Origin: Nitrospirota bacterium
Lineage (GTDB): Bacteria; Nitrospirota; Nitrospiria; SBBL01; JAADHI01
Assembly: GCA_029261155.1 (NCBI GenBank)
Contig: JAJDBW010000001.1
Location: 1-64,000 of the forward strand
Reading direction: 5' to 3'
Length of the DNA: 64,000 bases
In this document: positions 1 through 9,470 of the stretch, in pieces
Layout of the letters: each line of letters starts with the position of its first letter
Numbering within the stretch: position 1 is the stretch's first letter
Notes under the pieces: generated by a model
What the model saw: the letters and a program-made list of their open reading frames with translations, nothing else
Told to the model about the DNA's origin: nothing
Database searches by the model: none
Position numbers and translations under genes: made by a program

Positions 1-123
1 CGGAGAGATATCTTTGACTATATCGAGTTGTTCTATAATCCAAAGCGCAAGCATGGTTATAATGGCAATCTGTCACCCATCGAGTTCGAACGGCAGTATT
101 TTGTGAAGCTAGGAACTGTCTAG
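1..123 (+). CDS. IS3-family transposase, C-terminal fragment (cut by window edge)
   Basis: Frame 1 is open from the first base to TAG at 121-123 and encodes the end of an rve/DDE integrase-type transposase. The diagnostic tail is present: YIELFYNPKRKHG, then NGNLSPIEFE, the usual end of IS3-group OrfB. The DDE core lies to the left, outside the window. The stop codon sits inside the presumed terminal inverted repeat, as is common in IS3 elements. The family is clear from the tail; the exact IS cannot be named from 40 residues. Confidence 0.85.
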   Translation, partial: RRDIFDYIELFYNPKRKHGYNGNLSPIEFERQYFVKLGTV

Positions 124-141
124 AAAATCGGGGTCGATTCA
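1..141 (+). mobile_element. IS3-family insertion sequence, right end
   Basis: The transposase tail is followed within 20 bases by a sequence ending GGGGTCGATTCA at 130-141. A terminal CA-3' is typical of IS3-family ends. Immediately afterwards the frame of a truncated VOC gene begins, which marks the junction. The left end and target duplication are outside the window, so the boundary at 141 is an inference. Confidence 0.6.
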
Positions 142-382
142 GCCTAAGGAAGCGGGCGCGATTAATGGCGGGATGTACAAGCGCGAAGCCGGCTTCTCGA
201 AATCGCCCGTGGTTGTTATTGGTGTTTCGTCCATCGCAGATTCCCTAAAGAAGGTGCAAGCCAACGGGGGGCGTGTGGTTAAGGATCAAATTCAGATCGG
301 CGAGATGGGCCTCTACGCCCAGGTGACAGACACCGAAGAAAATACTATCGGTCTTTGGCAGGACTTAGGCGGACATTCATAG
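142..382 (+). pseudogene. VOC/glyoxalase-fold protein, 5' part removed by IS insertion
   Basis: The frame is open straight out of the IS end and reads PKEAGAINGGMYKR, then a 60-residue beta-alpha-beta module ending DTEENTIGLWQ. This matches the C-terminal half of the common ~120-aa VOC family proteins (GAINGGM, DTEGN-type and GLW motifs). A Met at 173 could be used as an internal start, but half of the fold and half of the metal site would be missing. The rest of the gene, if kept, would be on the far side of the insertion sequence. Confidence 0.8.
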
Positions 383-446
383 AAATGCAGGTCGACGCTT
401 TACCGTCATACGGCGAATTCTGTCCACACTGATTGGCACCGTCGCG

Positions 447-1214
447 TCATCTCAGGTCTTCGTTTAATTCTTCGTTCATCGTAATTGTTTGCTTGGCAAA
501 ATCCGCATTTCCAAATTTTAAGCTTACCGAGTCCTCCGGGCCTTGGCGCAAATCGAGGGGCGGATCGTATCGCTTGTGGTATTTTTTGACGAAGAAGTAG
601 AGAACGAAGGAAACCGCCCATAGGGATGGAATAATAGCAGGGTAGGCTTGATGAACGCCGACGGAAAAGGCGGCGGCAGAGGCGAAGATAAATGTGAACA
701 CCAAAACGTATTCCATGGTGGTGTTTCGTTCCCATTGATTTAAACAAGGGGAACAATAGGGCAATTCAATTACCCGACACGATTTTTCCGCCCATTTTTT
801 TAGCAAGGAAAGGATGAAAATATATGCAAACAGCCAGGTCCACATGAGGCTCATCTCAAAGAATTGTCCCAGACCAGCGGTCAGTGCACCTGTTGCCAAG
901 AAAAGAAGAATGGATAGAAGACCAAAGGATTGATGGAGGCTTCGCAGTACAAAATTCGATTCAATGATTTGTATATGGGCCTTCGCCGGTTTAGCCCAGC
1001 ACCGCATACAATGGGAAGGAAAGGTCAATTTTAATAGATTGTCTCGTTTGGTCGTAATTTTCATCAGCACACTTAAGTCAGGGGCCTGTATCGCCGAGAG
1101 ATGATATAGTTGGGTTTGCGCGGCTTGGAAGGAGCACTTCAAAATGAGTCCAGCTTCCACTTCAGCGGGCATTATATTGTAAACCTCTTGAAAACCCAAG
1201 CGGTTTTTACTCAA
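447..1214 (-). CDS. Hypothetical membrane protein with CxxC pair
   Basis: Uncharacterised protein of up to 255 aa. The N-terminal third is soluble and contains HCMRC (CxxC). The middle holds two strongly hydrophobic segments, then a short cytoplasmic-type loop with CSPC, then two more hydrophobic segments and a charged tail. Two CxxC-type pairs beside membrane helices suggest a metal (zinc-ribbon-like) or disulfide site. The listed start is TTG; an ATG at 1172 (NIMPAEVEAG) with AGAGG upstream is an equally good start. It stands alone between convergent neighbours. No function is proposed. Confidence 0.6.
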   Translation of the reverse strand: MSKNRLGFQEVYNIMPAEVEAGLILKCSFQAAQTQLYHLSAIQAPDLSVLMKITTKRDNLLKLTFPSHCMRCWAKPAKAHIQIIESNFVLRSLHQSFGLLSILLFLATGALTAGLGQFFEMSLMWTWLFAYIFILSLLKKWAEKSCRVIELPYCSPCLNQWERNTTMEYVLVFTFIFASAAAFSVGVHQAYPAIIPSLWAVSFVLYFFVKKYHKRYDPPLDLRQGPEDSVSLKFGNADFAKQTITMNEELNEDLR

Positions 1215-1249
1215 AAGACCTCATCAATCGGATAGAGGGGGAGGGCACT

Positions 1250-1435
1250 ATGGGACGTAAGTATATTGATTGTCGAGAATACGGTGGCGATGGGAAATGT
1301 AGTCTCTATCTTTCCGCCGATACAGAAGAAGAACTCCTCGACGCGGTGATTGAACATGCGACCGCAGTGCATTGTTATCAGGACACTCCCGAATTCCGAG
1401 AAAAGATGAAAAAAGGATTCAAAGAAGAACCCTAA
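1250..1435 (+). CDS. DUF1059 family small protein
   Basis: 61 aa, MGRKYIDCREYGGDGKCSLY at the start. DUF1059 proteins are ~55-60 aa with an early Cys, a Cys/Lys region and a TEEELL-DAV-HA pattern; here TEEELLDAVIEHATAVH fits. Function of the family is unknown. GGGGGAGGGCACT just upstream of the ATG is a strong ribosome binding site. A second, shorter relative is at 41534-41728 on the other strand. Confidence 0.75.
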   Translation: MGRKYIDCREYGGDGKCSLYLSADTEEELLDAVIEHATAVHCYQDTPEFREKMKKGFKEEP

Positions 1436-1585
1436 TTCAAATTGCCCTCGCATGATCGGTGCTCCATCAGGCTTGACCCGATTTACAAATCACCTTTCCT
1501 TTTCTTTTTACGATTTGCGATCCTCTTCTCACTCTCCTCTAGCACTATTCTTGTTGCTATTTTCGTTTCACCCAATAAATATAGC

Positions 1586-2293
1586 CTATCGGTGTTTCTC
1601 GACCCCAACTTTGGGGCACTTGCTTTCTATTGCACAACGGCTGCAAAAAGGAGAAATCGGCTTGCAGATATATTGGCCGAAAGGAACCAGGATGTCGTTG
1701 TAGGTGATCCAATGTCGTTTAGGAAGTTTTTCCCTCAAGGCACCTTCGCTTTCATCCGGCGTTGTCGTTTCGATATAACCGATTCGGTTGGAGATGCGAT
1801 GAACATGGATATCCACGCAGATGGCGGGCAAGCCGTAAGCGACACTCAGAACCAGGTTGGCGGTTTTCCGTCCGACACCCGGTAGGCTTAAGAGGGCATC
1901 CATAGACTTCGGGACCTTTCCACCATAATCCGATTGAAGTCGCATACATATGCCTATGATCTGCTTGCTTTTGTTTCGATAAAAAGAAACCGGGTAGATG
2001 GCCTTTTCGATTTGTTTCGGTCTAAGCGCCAAAATGGCTTCAGGGGTGTTGGCGAGTCGAAAAAGACGGGCCGATGCCGCGGCAGTGGTTTCGTCTCGTG
2101 TTCTGAGGCTAAGAAGGCATGAAATTAAAACTTGGAAAGGGTCACCCGTTTCGTTGGCAATGACGCCCACCACTGGAACTTTCAATGCCATCACTTCCCG
2201 CTTCAAGCACCGCAAGATTGCGTTGATTTGAATCGCCTTCTTTTTTTTGACTATCACGCCGAATAAAATAACAAGTGGAAGGCCTCCATGCAA
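1586..2293 (-). CDS. nth: Endonuclease III (base-excision repair DNA glycosylase/AP lyase)
   Basis: 235 aa. Helix-hairpin-helix LPGVGRKTANLV carries the catalytic Lys, VDIHVHR holds the catalytic Asp, and a C-terminal [4Fe-4S] loop has the C-x6-C-x2-C-x5-C pattern (CKPISPFCSRCAIESKC). Removes oxidised pyrimidines and cleaves AP sites in the cytoplasm. It is slightly longer than the E. coli enzyme because of a lysine-rich N-terminus; a GTG at 2257 is an alternative start. It is divergently arranged with the prenyl synthase gene, so the ~80-bp gap should hold both promoters. Confidence 0.92.
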   Translation of the reverse strand: MHGGLPLVILFGVIVKKKKAIQINAILRCLKREVMALKVPVVGVIANETGDPFQVLISCLLSLRTRDETTAAASARLFRLANTPEAILALRPKQIEKAIYPVSFYRNKSKQIIGICMRLQSDYGGKVPKSMDALLSLPGVGRKTANLVLSVAYGLPAICVDIHVHRISNRIGYIETTTPDESEGALREKLPKRHWITYNDILVPFGQYICKPISPFCSRCAIESKCPKVGVEKHR

Positions 2294-2375
2294 GGAAATC
2301 CCCTACGGGATAGCTTGACATAGGGAATGGCTTCGCCTACTATCTTCCTATTTTTTGGGGTTTGGCGTGGAAGGC

Positions 2376-3347
2376 ATGGACCAAGTCTGGACGGACCATA
2401 AAGCCCTGTTGGGTGAAGTCGAAGAGGGCATCCGGAGCGGCCTTCAATCGAAGGTTGCGCTCGTCAATAAAATATCCACGTATATCTTAAACAGTGGCGG
2501 GAAACGGATACGCCCCTTACTTCTCATTGTTAGTGCCCACCTCTGTCAATACGACAAAAAAGACCACATTTTACTCGGTGCCGGCATTGTCGAGTTTATC
2601 CATACGGCGACGCTTTTGCATGATGATGTCATCGACAACGCCGAAATTCGAAGAGGCATCGCGCCCGCACGGGTTTTATGGGGCAACCAGGCGAGCATCC
2701 TTGTCGGCGACTACCTCTATACCTTGGCTCTTTCTTTAACTGTTAAGATCAACGACTATGACGTCAATACGCTCTTGGCCGATACTTGTCTCCAGATGGC
2801 TGAAGGTGAAATGCTGCAATTGAAGCACAATAGTGATTTGTCGCTTTCGGAGACGACCTACTTTCAAATTATCGAATCCAAAACCTCGGCGCTCATCTCG
2901 GCCAGTTGCCAATTCGGCGCCATCCTCGCCAAGGCCTCGGAAAAGGAAAGAGAAGCCTTGGCGTGTTATGGGCGGAACCTGGGAATTGCATTTCAGGTGG
3001 CGGATGACACCCTCGACTATATCGCCGATGATCAGCGTTTAGGGAAATCCTTAGGGGAAGACTTGAAGGAGGGCAAGATCACGCTGCCCTTGCTCCACCT
3101 TCTTAAGCATTGCAATCAGAAAGAAAAGGCCTGGCTGGAAAAAATGGTGGCTGGAAAGGATTTCCTGCAGGAAGACCTGAAAAAGGCCATCGATTTAATG
3201 ACCTTTTACGGGTCGATTCAATATGCCACAAAAAGGGCACAAGATTTTGCTGAATCGGCCAAAAAAGACCTCTCCATTTTCGACGATTCACCACATCGGC
3301 GGGCGCTTTCTACCGTTGCGGATTATGTTGTTCAAAGAGACCACTAA
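2376..3347 (+). CDS. Polyprenyl diphosphate synthase (IspA/IspB family)
   Basis: 323 aa from the ATG at 2376, chosen over an in-frame TTG at 2355 because GGAAGG precedes it at proper spacing. First aspartate-rich motif HDDVID at residues 82-87 and second motif DDTLD at 210-214; GGKRIRPLL at about 41-49 binds isopentenyl diphosphate. The family condenses IPP units onto an allylic diphosphate to make all-trans prenyl chains for quinones. Length and motif spacing match octaprenyl/heptaprenyl synthases, but chain length cannot be read from sequence. Confidence 0.92.
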   Translation: MDQVWTDHKALLGEVEEGIRSGLQSKVALVNKISTYILNSGGKRIRPLLLIVSAHLCQYDKKDHILLGAGIVEFIHTATLLHDDVIDNAEIRRGIAPARVLWGNQASILVGDYLYTLALSLTVKINDYDVNTLLADTCLQMAEGEMLQLKHNSDLSLSETTYFQIIESKTSALISASCQFGAILAKASEKEREALACYGRNLGIAFQVADDTLDYIADDQRLGKSLGEDLKEGKITLPLLHLLKHCNQKEKAWLEKMVAGKDFLQEDLKKAIDLMTFYGSIQYATKRAQDFAESAKKDLSIFDDSPHRRALSTVADYVVQRDH

Positions 3348-3513
3348 AGGTTTCTAATTACGTCGATCGCCCTCTGCTCCCATTTACACCTCCGAAATCG
3401 TGATTTCAGCTTCTCACCGCAGCTTGAGGCATTTTTCTGTGTTCTTCCGCAGGGGAAGGCCTAAATGCCCTCATTCACTTGCTTTTTGCCCGACATCGGG
3501 TAATCTTAATCGT

Positions 3514-5502
3514 ATGGACGACACCGTTTTTACTAAGAAACGCTTTGGAGAACTCCTCGTCGATGCCGGTCTTATTACCTCTGCCGAACTCCATCAGGCG
3601 ATGGAAAGACAGCGGCTCACCGGAAAACGCATTGGGGAATCGTTGATATCCCTCAAGATCGTCTCTGAATTCGATATCGCAAAAACGCTTTCCGATCAGC
3701 TCAAAATCGAATACATTGAGTTGAAACCTGACGATGTCCAAGCCGAAGCCATCGCCGAGGTTCCACATACCGTTGCAATCAAATATAATTGCATCCCCAT
3801 TAAAAAGGATGCCGGTTTTCTGACCGTGGCCATGGTCGATCCCCTCGATTACGATTCCATGAAAGATATTGGTTTTCACTGCAACCTCGAAGTGAAGCCC
3901 GTCGTTTCGACGCGGACGGAGATACTGGAGGCGATCAAGTACTATTACAAGCTCGACGAATCGATCGAAGACATGATTCGGGCCGCGAGCAGTGACACTG
4001 ATTTTTTTGATGGAGAAAAAATAGAAATTGCGCCACTGGCCACGGACGCGCCCGTGCTTCGGACCGATGACCTAAAACAAAAAAGCGAAACCGCGCCGAT
4101 TGTCCGGTTGTTTAATCTCATCTTCGTCATGGCAATGAAGGCCCGCGCCAGCGACATTCATCTCGATCCCCATAAGGACAAGCTCTCCGTACGTTACCGG
4201 GTTGACGGCGTCCTCATTACCGACCGTTATCTGCAAAGAGAGCTGCAGGCTGGGCTTGTATCACGCATTAAAATTCTGGCCTCCCTTGATATTTCGGAGC
4301 GGCGTCTTCCTCAGGATGGGGCGATTCGGGTCAAGTACAACAACCGGAGCATCGACCTCCGGGTTTCAACGCTGCCGGCGCATTATGGCGAAAAGGTTGT
4401 TATTCGTATCCTCGACCAATCGGCAAGTCCGCCCGGCATGGAAGGGATTGGTTTGACCGGGGAAAACCTAAAGAAAATGACCCAGTTTTTAAAAAAACGC
4501 CAAGGGATTCTTTTGGTGACTGGCCCGACGGGAAGCGGTAAAAGCTCGACCCTATATTCCTTTATCAATCAGATCCGCTCCGAAAAGTTGAACATTATGA
4601 CCGTGGAAGACCCGATCGAATACGACATTGATGGACTCAATCAGATTCAGGTGAAGCCGGAAATCGGCTTAACCTTTGCCAACTGCCTCCGTTCTATTTT
4701 GCGCCAAGACCCCAATGTTATTATGCTGGGTGAGATCCGAGATCTCGAAACCGCGGAGATCGCCTTCCGGGCAGCGATGACCGGACATCTGGTCATCAGT
4801 ACCGTCCATACCAACACAGCTATTTCCACTGTGACCCGATTGATCGACATGGGTATTCCGAAATATCTTGTTTCCTCCGTGATTATCGGCGTTGTCGGTC
4901 AGCGGCTTGTTCGGACCATTTGTAAGCGATGCCGGGTTGAGGTAAGACATCCTGAAGCGGATACAGAAAAGCCAGGTCGAAAGACTGTAAAAGGCGAAAA
5001 TCGAAACGCCGTCGATGCCGAAAAGACGGGTCCGTTTCGGGGAGAAGGCTGTTTGTCTTGTAATCACACGGGGTTTTTTGGGCGCATCGGTATCTTCGAA
5101 ATCCTGCCTTTTGAATCCACAATTAAGGAAGCGGTTTTAATGGGAGGCAGCGAGGAGGAAGTGAAAAAAGCTGCGTTAAAGCAGGGCTATAAGTCCATGG
5201 GTGACGATGGACTCGAAAAGGTCCGTCTCGGCGAAACCACCCTTGAAGAAGTCCACCGTGTGATCGATATTCAGGATGAAATTCCGCTTCTTTGTCCGGG
5301 TTGCCAAAAATCCATTCATGCCGATTTTATCGTTTGTCCGCACTGCAAGTACGATATTCAGTTGAGTTGTCCCGGTTGTCGCAAGCACCTCCAGCCCGAT
5401 TGGTTGGCCTGCCCCTATTGCGGGGATGAATCGCACGGCGCGCTTAAGGGCGTAGGGCCTTCTGGATCTCGGTCCAAGCGGTCAAAGGTTGCGAACACGT
5501 AA
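3514..5502 (+). CDS. PilB/GspE-type secretion or pilus-assembly ATPase with C-terminal zinc ribbons
   Basis: 662 aa from the ATG at 3514; an in-frame upstream ATG at 3400 would add 38 residues that do not resemble the family. Order: MshEN/T2SS_E N-terminal domain ([12 protein letters not shown]), ATPase core with Walker A GPTGSGKS at 337-344, Asp box, Walker B MLGEIRD and His box, then a CKRC...CLSC zinc finger typical of GspE/PilB. After residue ~590 there is an unusual tail of four CxxC pairs (CPGC, CPHC, CPGC, CPYC), a double zinc ribbon. No pilin, PilC or secretin gene is nearby, so the system it powers is not shown here. The last 59 bp overlap the convergent yyaL-like gene. Confidence 0.9.
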   Translation: MDDTVFTKKRFGELLVDAGLITSAELHQAMERQRLTGKRIGESLISLKIVSEFDIAKTLSDQLKIEYIELKPDDVQAEAIAEVPHTVAIKYNCIPIKKDAGFLTVAMVDPLDYDSMKDIGFHCNLEVKPVVSTRTEILEAIKYYYKLDESIEDMIRAASSDTDFFDGEKIEIAPLATDAPVLRTDDLKQKSETAPIVRLFNLIFVMAMKARASDIHLDPHKDKLSVRYRVDGVLITDRYLQRELQAGLVSRIKILASLDISERRLPQDGAIRVKYNNRSIDLRVSTLPAHYGEKVVIRILDQSASPPGMEGIGLTGENLKKMTQFLKKRQGILLVTGPTGSGKSSTLYSFINQIRSEKLNIMTVEDPIEYDIDGLNQIQVKPEIGLTFANCLRSILRQDPNVIMLGEIRDLETAEIAFRAAMTGHLVISTVHTNTAISTVTRLIDMGIPKYLVSSVIIGVVGQRLVRTICKRCRVEVRHPEADTEKPGRKTVKGENRNAVDAEKTGPFRGEGCLSCNHTGFFGRIGIFEILPFESTIKEAVLMGGSEEEVKKAALKQGYKSMGDDGLEKVRLGETTLEEVHRVIDIQDEIPLLCPGCQKSIHADFIVCPHCKYDIQLSCPGCRKHLQPDWLACPYCGDESHGALKGVGPSGSRSKRSKVANT

Positions 5503-7504
5503 AGCCTTCGCAGAGATAGACCGTCGGTTTCCCATCCACTTGTTTCCACGTTTCTTGCTTAAAATCTCCCGCAGAACGTCCCGTATTCAAAGTCAAAATT
5601 TTATTGGGTAGATAGAGGCTGTCAAGTTTGGCGAGGAGGTCCTCTGTTTCGGGCGCTTTCGGGTCGCCGACAAGATGAATCTCCTTAGGCGACCTGAGAT
5701 ACAAGTCGGCGGCAGCGATTAGGTTGCCGGCGCCAAAGGGACTGGCCTCCATATCTGGGCTAAAAGCTTGCAGGGTCTTTTCTGCGATATCGAAATAAGA
5801 TTGCGTGCCTGTCAGATAAAATAGCTTCAGAAAAAGTTCCACTGCAAGGGCGTTTCCAGACGGAATGGATTGATCGTAGGCCGCCTTGACGCGATCGATG
5901 AGCGCCTCGTGTTCGCTGGAGGTATAGTAGAATCCACCCTGGGCTGCATCTAAGAATTGATCCTCCAGCGTTTTGGCGAGTGTGTGTGCCTCGTTTAGAT
6001 ATTCGGCTGAGCCGGTTGTTTCATAGAGATCCAGCAGGGCGATGGCGAAAAAGCTATAGTCGTCCAAGTAGGCCTCTAATTTGGCGACGCCCTCCTTAAA
6101 GGTGTGGAGGAGTTGGCCCGATGGGTAGAGCTGATTGAGGATAAAGGCTGCTCCTTTTTCCGCCGCCGCAAGATAGATGGGGTTTCGGGTCACACGATAG
6201 CCCGCGATGAAGGCTGAGATCATTAAGCTGTTCCAGCTCGTGATGACTTTTTCGTCCCGAAAGGGTTTAGGACGTGAGGCCCGGGCCTCGAGTAGTTTTT
6301 GCTTGGCCGAACGTAGGTGTTTGAGCGCGACTTCAGGGCTTAGGCGCATTTCTTCCGCCAATCGATCGAGGGGTTGGGTGATGTTTAAGATATTTTTTCC
6401 TTCGAAATTGCCTTCCTCCGAGATGTTGTAGTAGCGGCAGAAAAGTGCGCCTTCTGCTACGTCTAAGATCTCTTTTACTTCGGAAGGGGTCCAGAGATAA
6501 AAGCGTCCTTCACCGCCTTCGCTATCGGCGTCTTGCGCCGAATAAAAGCCGCCGGCCTCATCGGACATTTCCCGCAAGACGTAGTCTAAAATCTCGACGC
6601 CGATGGTTTTATAGAAGTCGTCGCCGGTGGCCTGGCAAACGGTAAAATAAAGGGAAGCCAGCTGGGCATTGTCGTAGAGCATTTTTTCGAAGTGCGGGAC
6701 CAGCCATTTCTCATCAACCGAGTAGCGATGGAAACCGCCACCGAGTTGATCGTAGATCCCGCCCCAGGCCATTCGCCCCAGGCTATAACTCACCATCTCG
6801 AGTATTTTTTTTTCGCCACTCTGATGGTAATGACGAAGGAGGAGATGGAGCGCCGGGACGCCTGGAAATTTGGGGGCCTTGCCAAAACCGCCGTGCGTGG
6901 CATCGAAGTTCCCGCAGAGTGCATCGACAGACTTCTTTAAAAGTTCGGTATCGACCGTTTTTTTTGTTTGATTGGCCTGATGTTCTCGAAGTTGTCGGAT
7001 CGCTTTCTGGACGTCTAGGACTGTTTTCTCGATTTCTTCGGGTTTTTGGACATAGGTCTCGGCGATGGCTTTGAGGATTTTGGGGAAACCTGGTAAACCA
7101 TGTCTATCTTCGGGAGGAAAATAGGTTCCGCCATAAAAAGGGACCTTTTCGGGCGTCATAAAGACCGTTAAAGGCCAGCCTCCCGCACGCTTGATGAAAA
7201 ATTGGACGACCGTTTGATAGATTTGATCCAAGTCGGGGCGTTCTTCCCGATCCACCTTAATATTGACATAGTGTTCGTTCATGAGGGCGGCGATGCCCTC
7301 ATTTTCGAAGGATTCATGGGCCATCACATGGCACCAATGGCAGGCCGAATAGCCGATTGAAAGGAGGACAGGCTTGCCTTCCGATTTCGCCTTCTCGAAG
7401 GCCTCTGCTCCCCAGGGATACCAATCTACGGGGTTTTCTTCATGTTGGCGTAAATAAGGGCTGGTTTCTTTCGCAAGACGATTGGTACTCGGTTTGGATG
7501 GCAT
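5444..7504 (-). CDS. YyaL/SPATA20-type protein: thioredoxin-fold plus (alpha/alpha)6 barrel
   Basis: 686 aa. N-terminal DUF255 thioredoxin-like domain opens with the signature [15 protein letters not shown] and carries the CxxC site [14 protein letters not shown] follows. The rest is a six-hairpin glycosidase-like region ([23 protein letters not shown]) related to N-acylglucosamine 2-epimerases. Family length and order are complete. Its biochemical role is not established in bacteria. Its 3' end overlaps the 3' end of the GspE/PilB gene tail to tail by 59 bp. Confidence 0.9.
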   Translation of the reverse strand: MPSKPSTNRLAKETSPYLRQHEENPVDWYPWGAEAFEKAKSEGKPVLLSIGYSACHWCHVMAHESFENEGIAALMNEHYVNIKVDREERPDLDQIYQTVVQFFIKRAGGWPLTVFMTPEKVPFYGGTYFPPEDRHGLPGFPKILKAIAETYVQKPEEIEKTVLDVQKAIRQLREHQANQTKKTVDTELLKKSVDALCGNFDATHGGFGKAPKFPGVPALHLLLRHYHQSGEKKILEMVSYSLGRMAWGGIYDQLGGGFHRYSVDEKWLVPHFEKMLYDNAQLASLYFTVCQATGDDFYKTIGVEILDYVLREMSDEAGGFYSAQDADSEGGEGRFYLWTPSEVKEILDVAEGALFCRYYNISEEGNFEGKNILNITQPLDRLAEEMRLSPEVALKHLRSAKQKLLEARASRPKPFRDEKVITSWNSLMISAFIAGYRVTRNPIYLAAAEKGAAFILNQLYPSGQLLHTFKEGVAKLEAYLDDYSFFAIALLDLYETTGSAEYLNEAHTLAKTLEDQFLDAAQGGFYYTSSEHEALIDRVKAAYDQSIPSGNALAVELFLKLFYLTGTQSYFDIAEKTLQAFSPDMEASPFGAGNLIAAADLYLRSPKEIHLVGDPKAPETEDLLAKLDSLYLPNKILTLNTGRSAGDFKQETWKQVDGKPTVYLCEGFTCSQPLTAWTEIQKALRP

Positions 7505-7695
7505 GAGGCCCCCTAATTTTGAGTATTAATTCGACAATATTCGAGAAATTGTCATCTTAAGGGCCTCAAGGTCCCTTTGTAAAGGCTTCAGAGCCATCCA
7601 TCATAGGTGAAATTGAATCAAGGCGATTGACGCGGGGAGGGCTTCAACGCTTACGCGGAGAAGACGCCTTTCTGATCTTGAGTCTTCCCTATAGA

Positions 7696-7725
7696 TTGAC
7701 ATTCTCAGCGCCCCTGATATAAGAT
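7696..7725 (+). promoter_or_regulatory. Putative sigma-70 promoter of the mrp operon
   Basis: TTGACA at 7696-7701 matches the -35 consensus exactly; TAAGAT at 7720-7725 is a good -10 at 18-bp spacing (TATAAG at 16 bp is an alternative). Transcription would start near 7732, shortly before the ATG at 7750. Confidence 0.6.
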
Positions 7726-7749
7726 AACCCTCCTTTTGAGAACCGTGAA

Positions 7750-8661
7750 ATGACTGAAGAAAAAGATCTTAAGACCATTCTTAGCAAGCTGAAATACCGC
7801 GACGATGCCAAGGTGATGAAGCAGCTTGTGGACAACACCCTGCAAGTGAAGCTTCGGATGGGCAAAGTTAAACGCAAAATGGTGGTGATGAGTGGAAAGG
7901 GCGGAGTGGGAAAAAGCATGACCACCGCCAACTTAGCCCTCGCTTTTGCCCGGCAAGGATACCGTGTCGGCCTGCTTGATGTCGATTTAAATGGCCCCTG
8001 CATTCCAAAGATGCTGGGCATGAAGGACAAATTTGAAATGACCGCCGATGGCGCACTTCCGCCCATTGGGCCATTCGGTATGAAAGTCGCCTCCATGGAT
8101 TTCTTTCTAAAACAAGATAGCTCTCCGGTACGTTGGAAGGGATCGATGGAGCTTTCTCCGGTTTGGCTCGGCTTGATGGAAATGAATGTCATCCGCGAGT
8201 TTCTTGCCGATATCGTCTGGGGCGAAATCGATTACCTGCTCATCGACCTTCCCCCCGGCGCCGCCGCCGACAAGCCCCCTGTGATAGCGGGTTTCATCCC
8301 TGAATTAGACGGAGCCGTCGTTGTGGCCACCCCCTCTGAAGTCACCAAGAAAGTGGTTAAGAAATCCATTAGCTATGCCCGGGATGTCGGCCTGCCCATG
8401 CTCGGCCTGATCGAGAATATGAGCGGCGGCCTCTGTCCCGAATGCAAGACCCTCGTTCCTCTCTTTGAGGGCGGCTGCGAAGACATCTGTGACGAACTCG
8501 ACCTTCCCTTACTGGCCAAGATTCCCTTTGATCGGGAATTGTCCAAGGCCTGTGACCAAGGCATTCCCCTTCCCGATGCGCATCCTGTCTCGCAAAGTTT
8601 TAACGCGGTTGCACGCCATATTCAAAACCATTTAGAATCTAAAAAATCCCTTGTTTCCTAG
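7750..8661 (+). CDS. Mrp/ApbC/NBP35-family ATPase, Fe-S cluster carrier
   Basis: 303 aa. Deviant Walker A GKGGVGKS at residues 49-56, Switch motifs LLDVDLNGPCIPKMLG and LIDLPPG, and the family's cluster-binding CPEC in ENMSGGLCPEC. Mrp/NBP35 proteins carry a [4Fe-4S] cluster at the dimer interface and hand it to apo-proteins. It lacks a full N-terminal MIP18 domain, having only ~45 residues before the ATPase. The next gene starts 17 bp downstream, so the two are co-transcribed. Confidence 0.92.
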   Translation: MTEEKDLKTILSKLKYRDDAKVMKQLVDNTLQVKLRMGKVKRKMVVMSGKGGVGKSMTTANLALAFARQGYRVGLLDVDLNGPCIPKMLGMKDKFEMTADGALPPIGPFGMKVASMDFFLKQDSSPVRWKGSMELSPVWLGLMEMNVIREFLADIVWGEIDYLLIDLPPGAAADKPPVIAGFIPELDGAVVVATPSEVTKKVVKKSISYARDVGLPMLGLIENMSGGLCPECKTLVPLFEGGCEDICDELDLPLLAKIPFDRELSKACDQGIPLPDAHPVSQSFNAVARHIQNHLESKKSLVS

Positions 8662-8678
8662 GGGTCAAGGAGGATGCT

Positions 8679-9398
8679 ATGAAATTCGTTTGTATGAAAT
8701 GTGAAAGTTTTATGAGTTTTGAAAAGGTACAAAATCCTGGCGAACAATCGCTGGGTGTGATGTTTGCCTGTCCCACGTGTGAGTCCAGAGTCGCCATGGT
8801 GACCAATCCTGGAGAGACTGCCATGGTTCAGGCCCTGGGTGTGAAACTTGGCGGAAAAACAGTCGATTCCCAACCCATGGAGCTCACCCGAGAAAGCTTA
8901 AAAGAAACCCCCGAAACCATTCAAAACGGCGTGCCCTCGGCTTCGGCCCAACAGGAAATGTTGAAGGCCGAAACCGCCAAGTCCGAAAGCGCGGGCGAAG
9001 GCAGCTGCCCTTTTTCGAGCATGATGGCCGGAATGGACGGCGGGGCGACGAAGGAAAGCCCGGTCGGCCCCGAATTGACCTGGACCAAAGAAGCGGAGAA
9101 CCGGGTTGAAAATATCCCTTCGTTTATGCGACCGATGATTAAAATGGGCGTGGAAAATTACGCGCGCAAAAACGGCATCACCACCGTCACGCCAGAAGTG
9201 ATGGAAGCGTCTAAAAACGATCCCGGCGATTTATCTTGGTCAAAAGAGGCGGAGCAACATCTCGACAATATCCCGGCTTTTGTTCGACCCATGGCCAGAA
9301 AAGAAATCGAACGCATGGCGAAAGAACGAGGCGAAAAAGAGGTTTCCATCGCCTTGTTGGAAGAAGCCAAGGGCAAGTTTTTAGGAATGGGCTACTAA
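8679..9398 (+). CDS. Protein with two PCP-reductase (PF08369-like) repeats
   Basis: 239 aa. The N-terminus has two CxxC pairs (CMKC, CPTC) like a small zinc or iron site. The C-terminal half holds two copies of the helical module seen at the end of light-independent protochlorophyllide reductase BchB: LTWTKEAENRVENIPSFMRP and LSWSKEAEQHLDNIPAFVRP, each followed by an E-x-Y/M-A-K-G tail. Such stand-alone proteins occur in non-photosynthetic bacteria, with unknown role. AAGGAGGATGCT before the ATG is a near-perfect ribosome binding site. Its position after mrp suggests a link to Fe-S or tetrapyrrole chemistry (inference). Confidence 0.85.
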   Translation: MKFVCMKCESFMSFEKVQNPGEQSLGVMFACPTCESRVAMVTNPGETAMVQALGVKLGGKTVDSQPMELTRESLKETPETIQNGVPSASAQQEMLKAETAKSESAGEGSCPFSSMMAGMDGGATKESPVGPELTWTKEAENRVENIPSFMRPMIKMGVENYARKNGITTVTPEVMEASKNDPGDLSWSKEAEQHLDNIPAFVRPMARKEIERMAKERGEKEVSIALLEEAKGKFLGMGY

Positions 9399-9470
9399 GG
9401 GGTCTAAGCGGGCGATAGGCTTGTTTCGGGTCGCAGGTGCGCAAGTGATATTGCTAAATTGATTTGATAG

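Noticed and set aside
3400-3513. N-terminal extension of the PilB/GspE frame
   Set aside because: 38 residues rich in Arg, Phe and Pro, unlike the family start; the ATG at 3514 opens directly into the MshEN domain.
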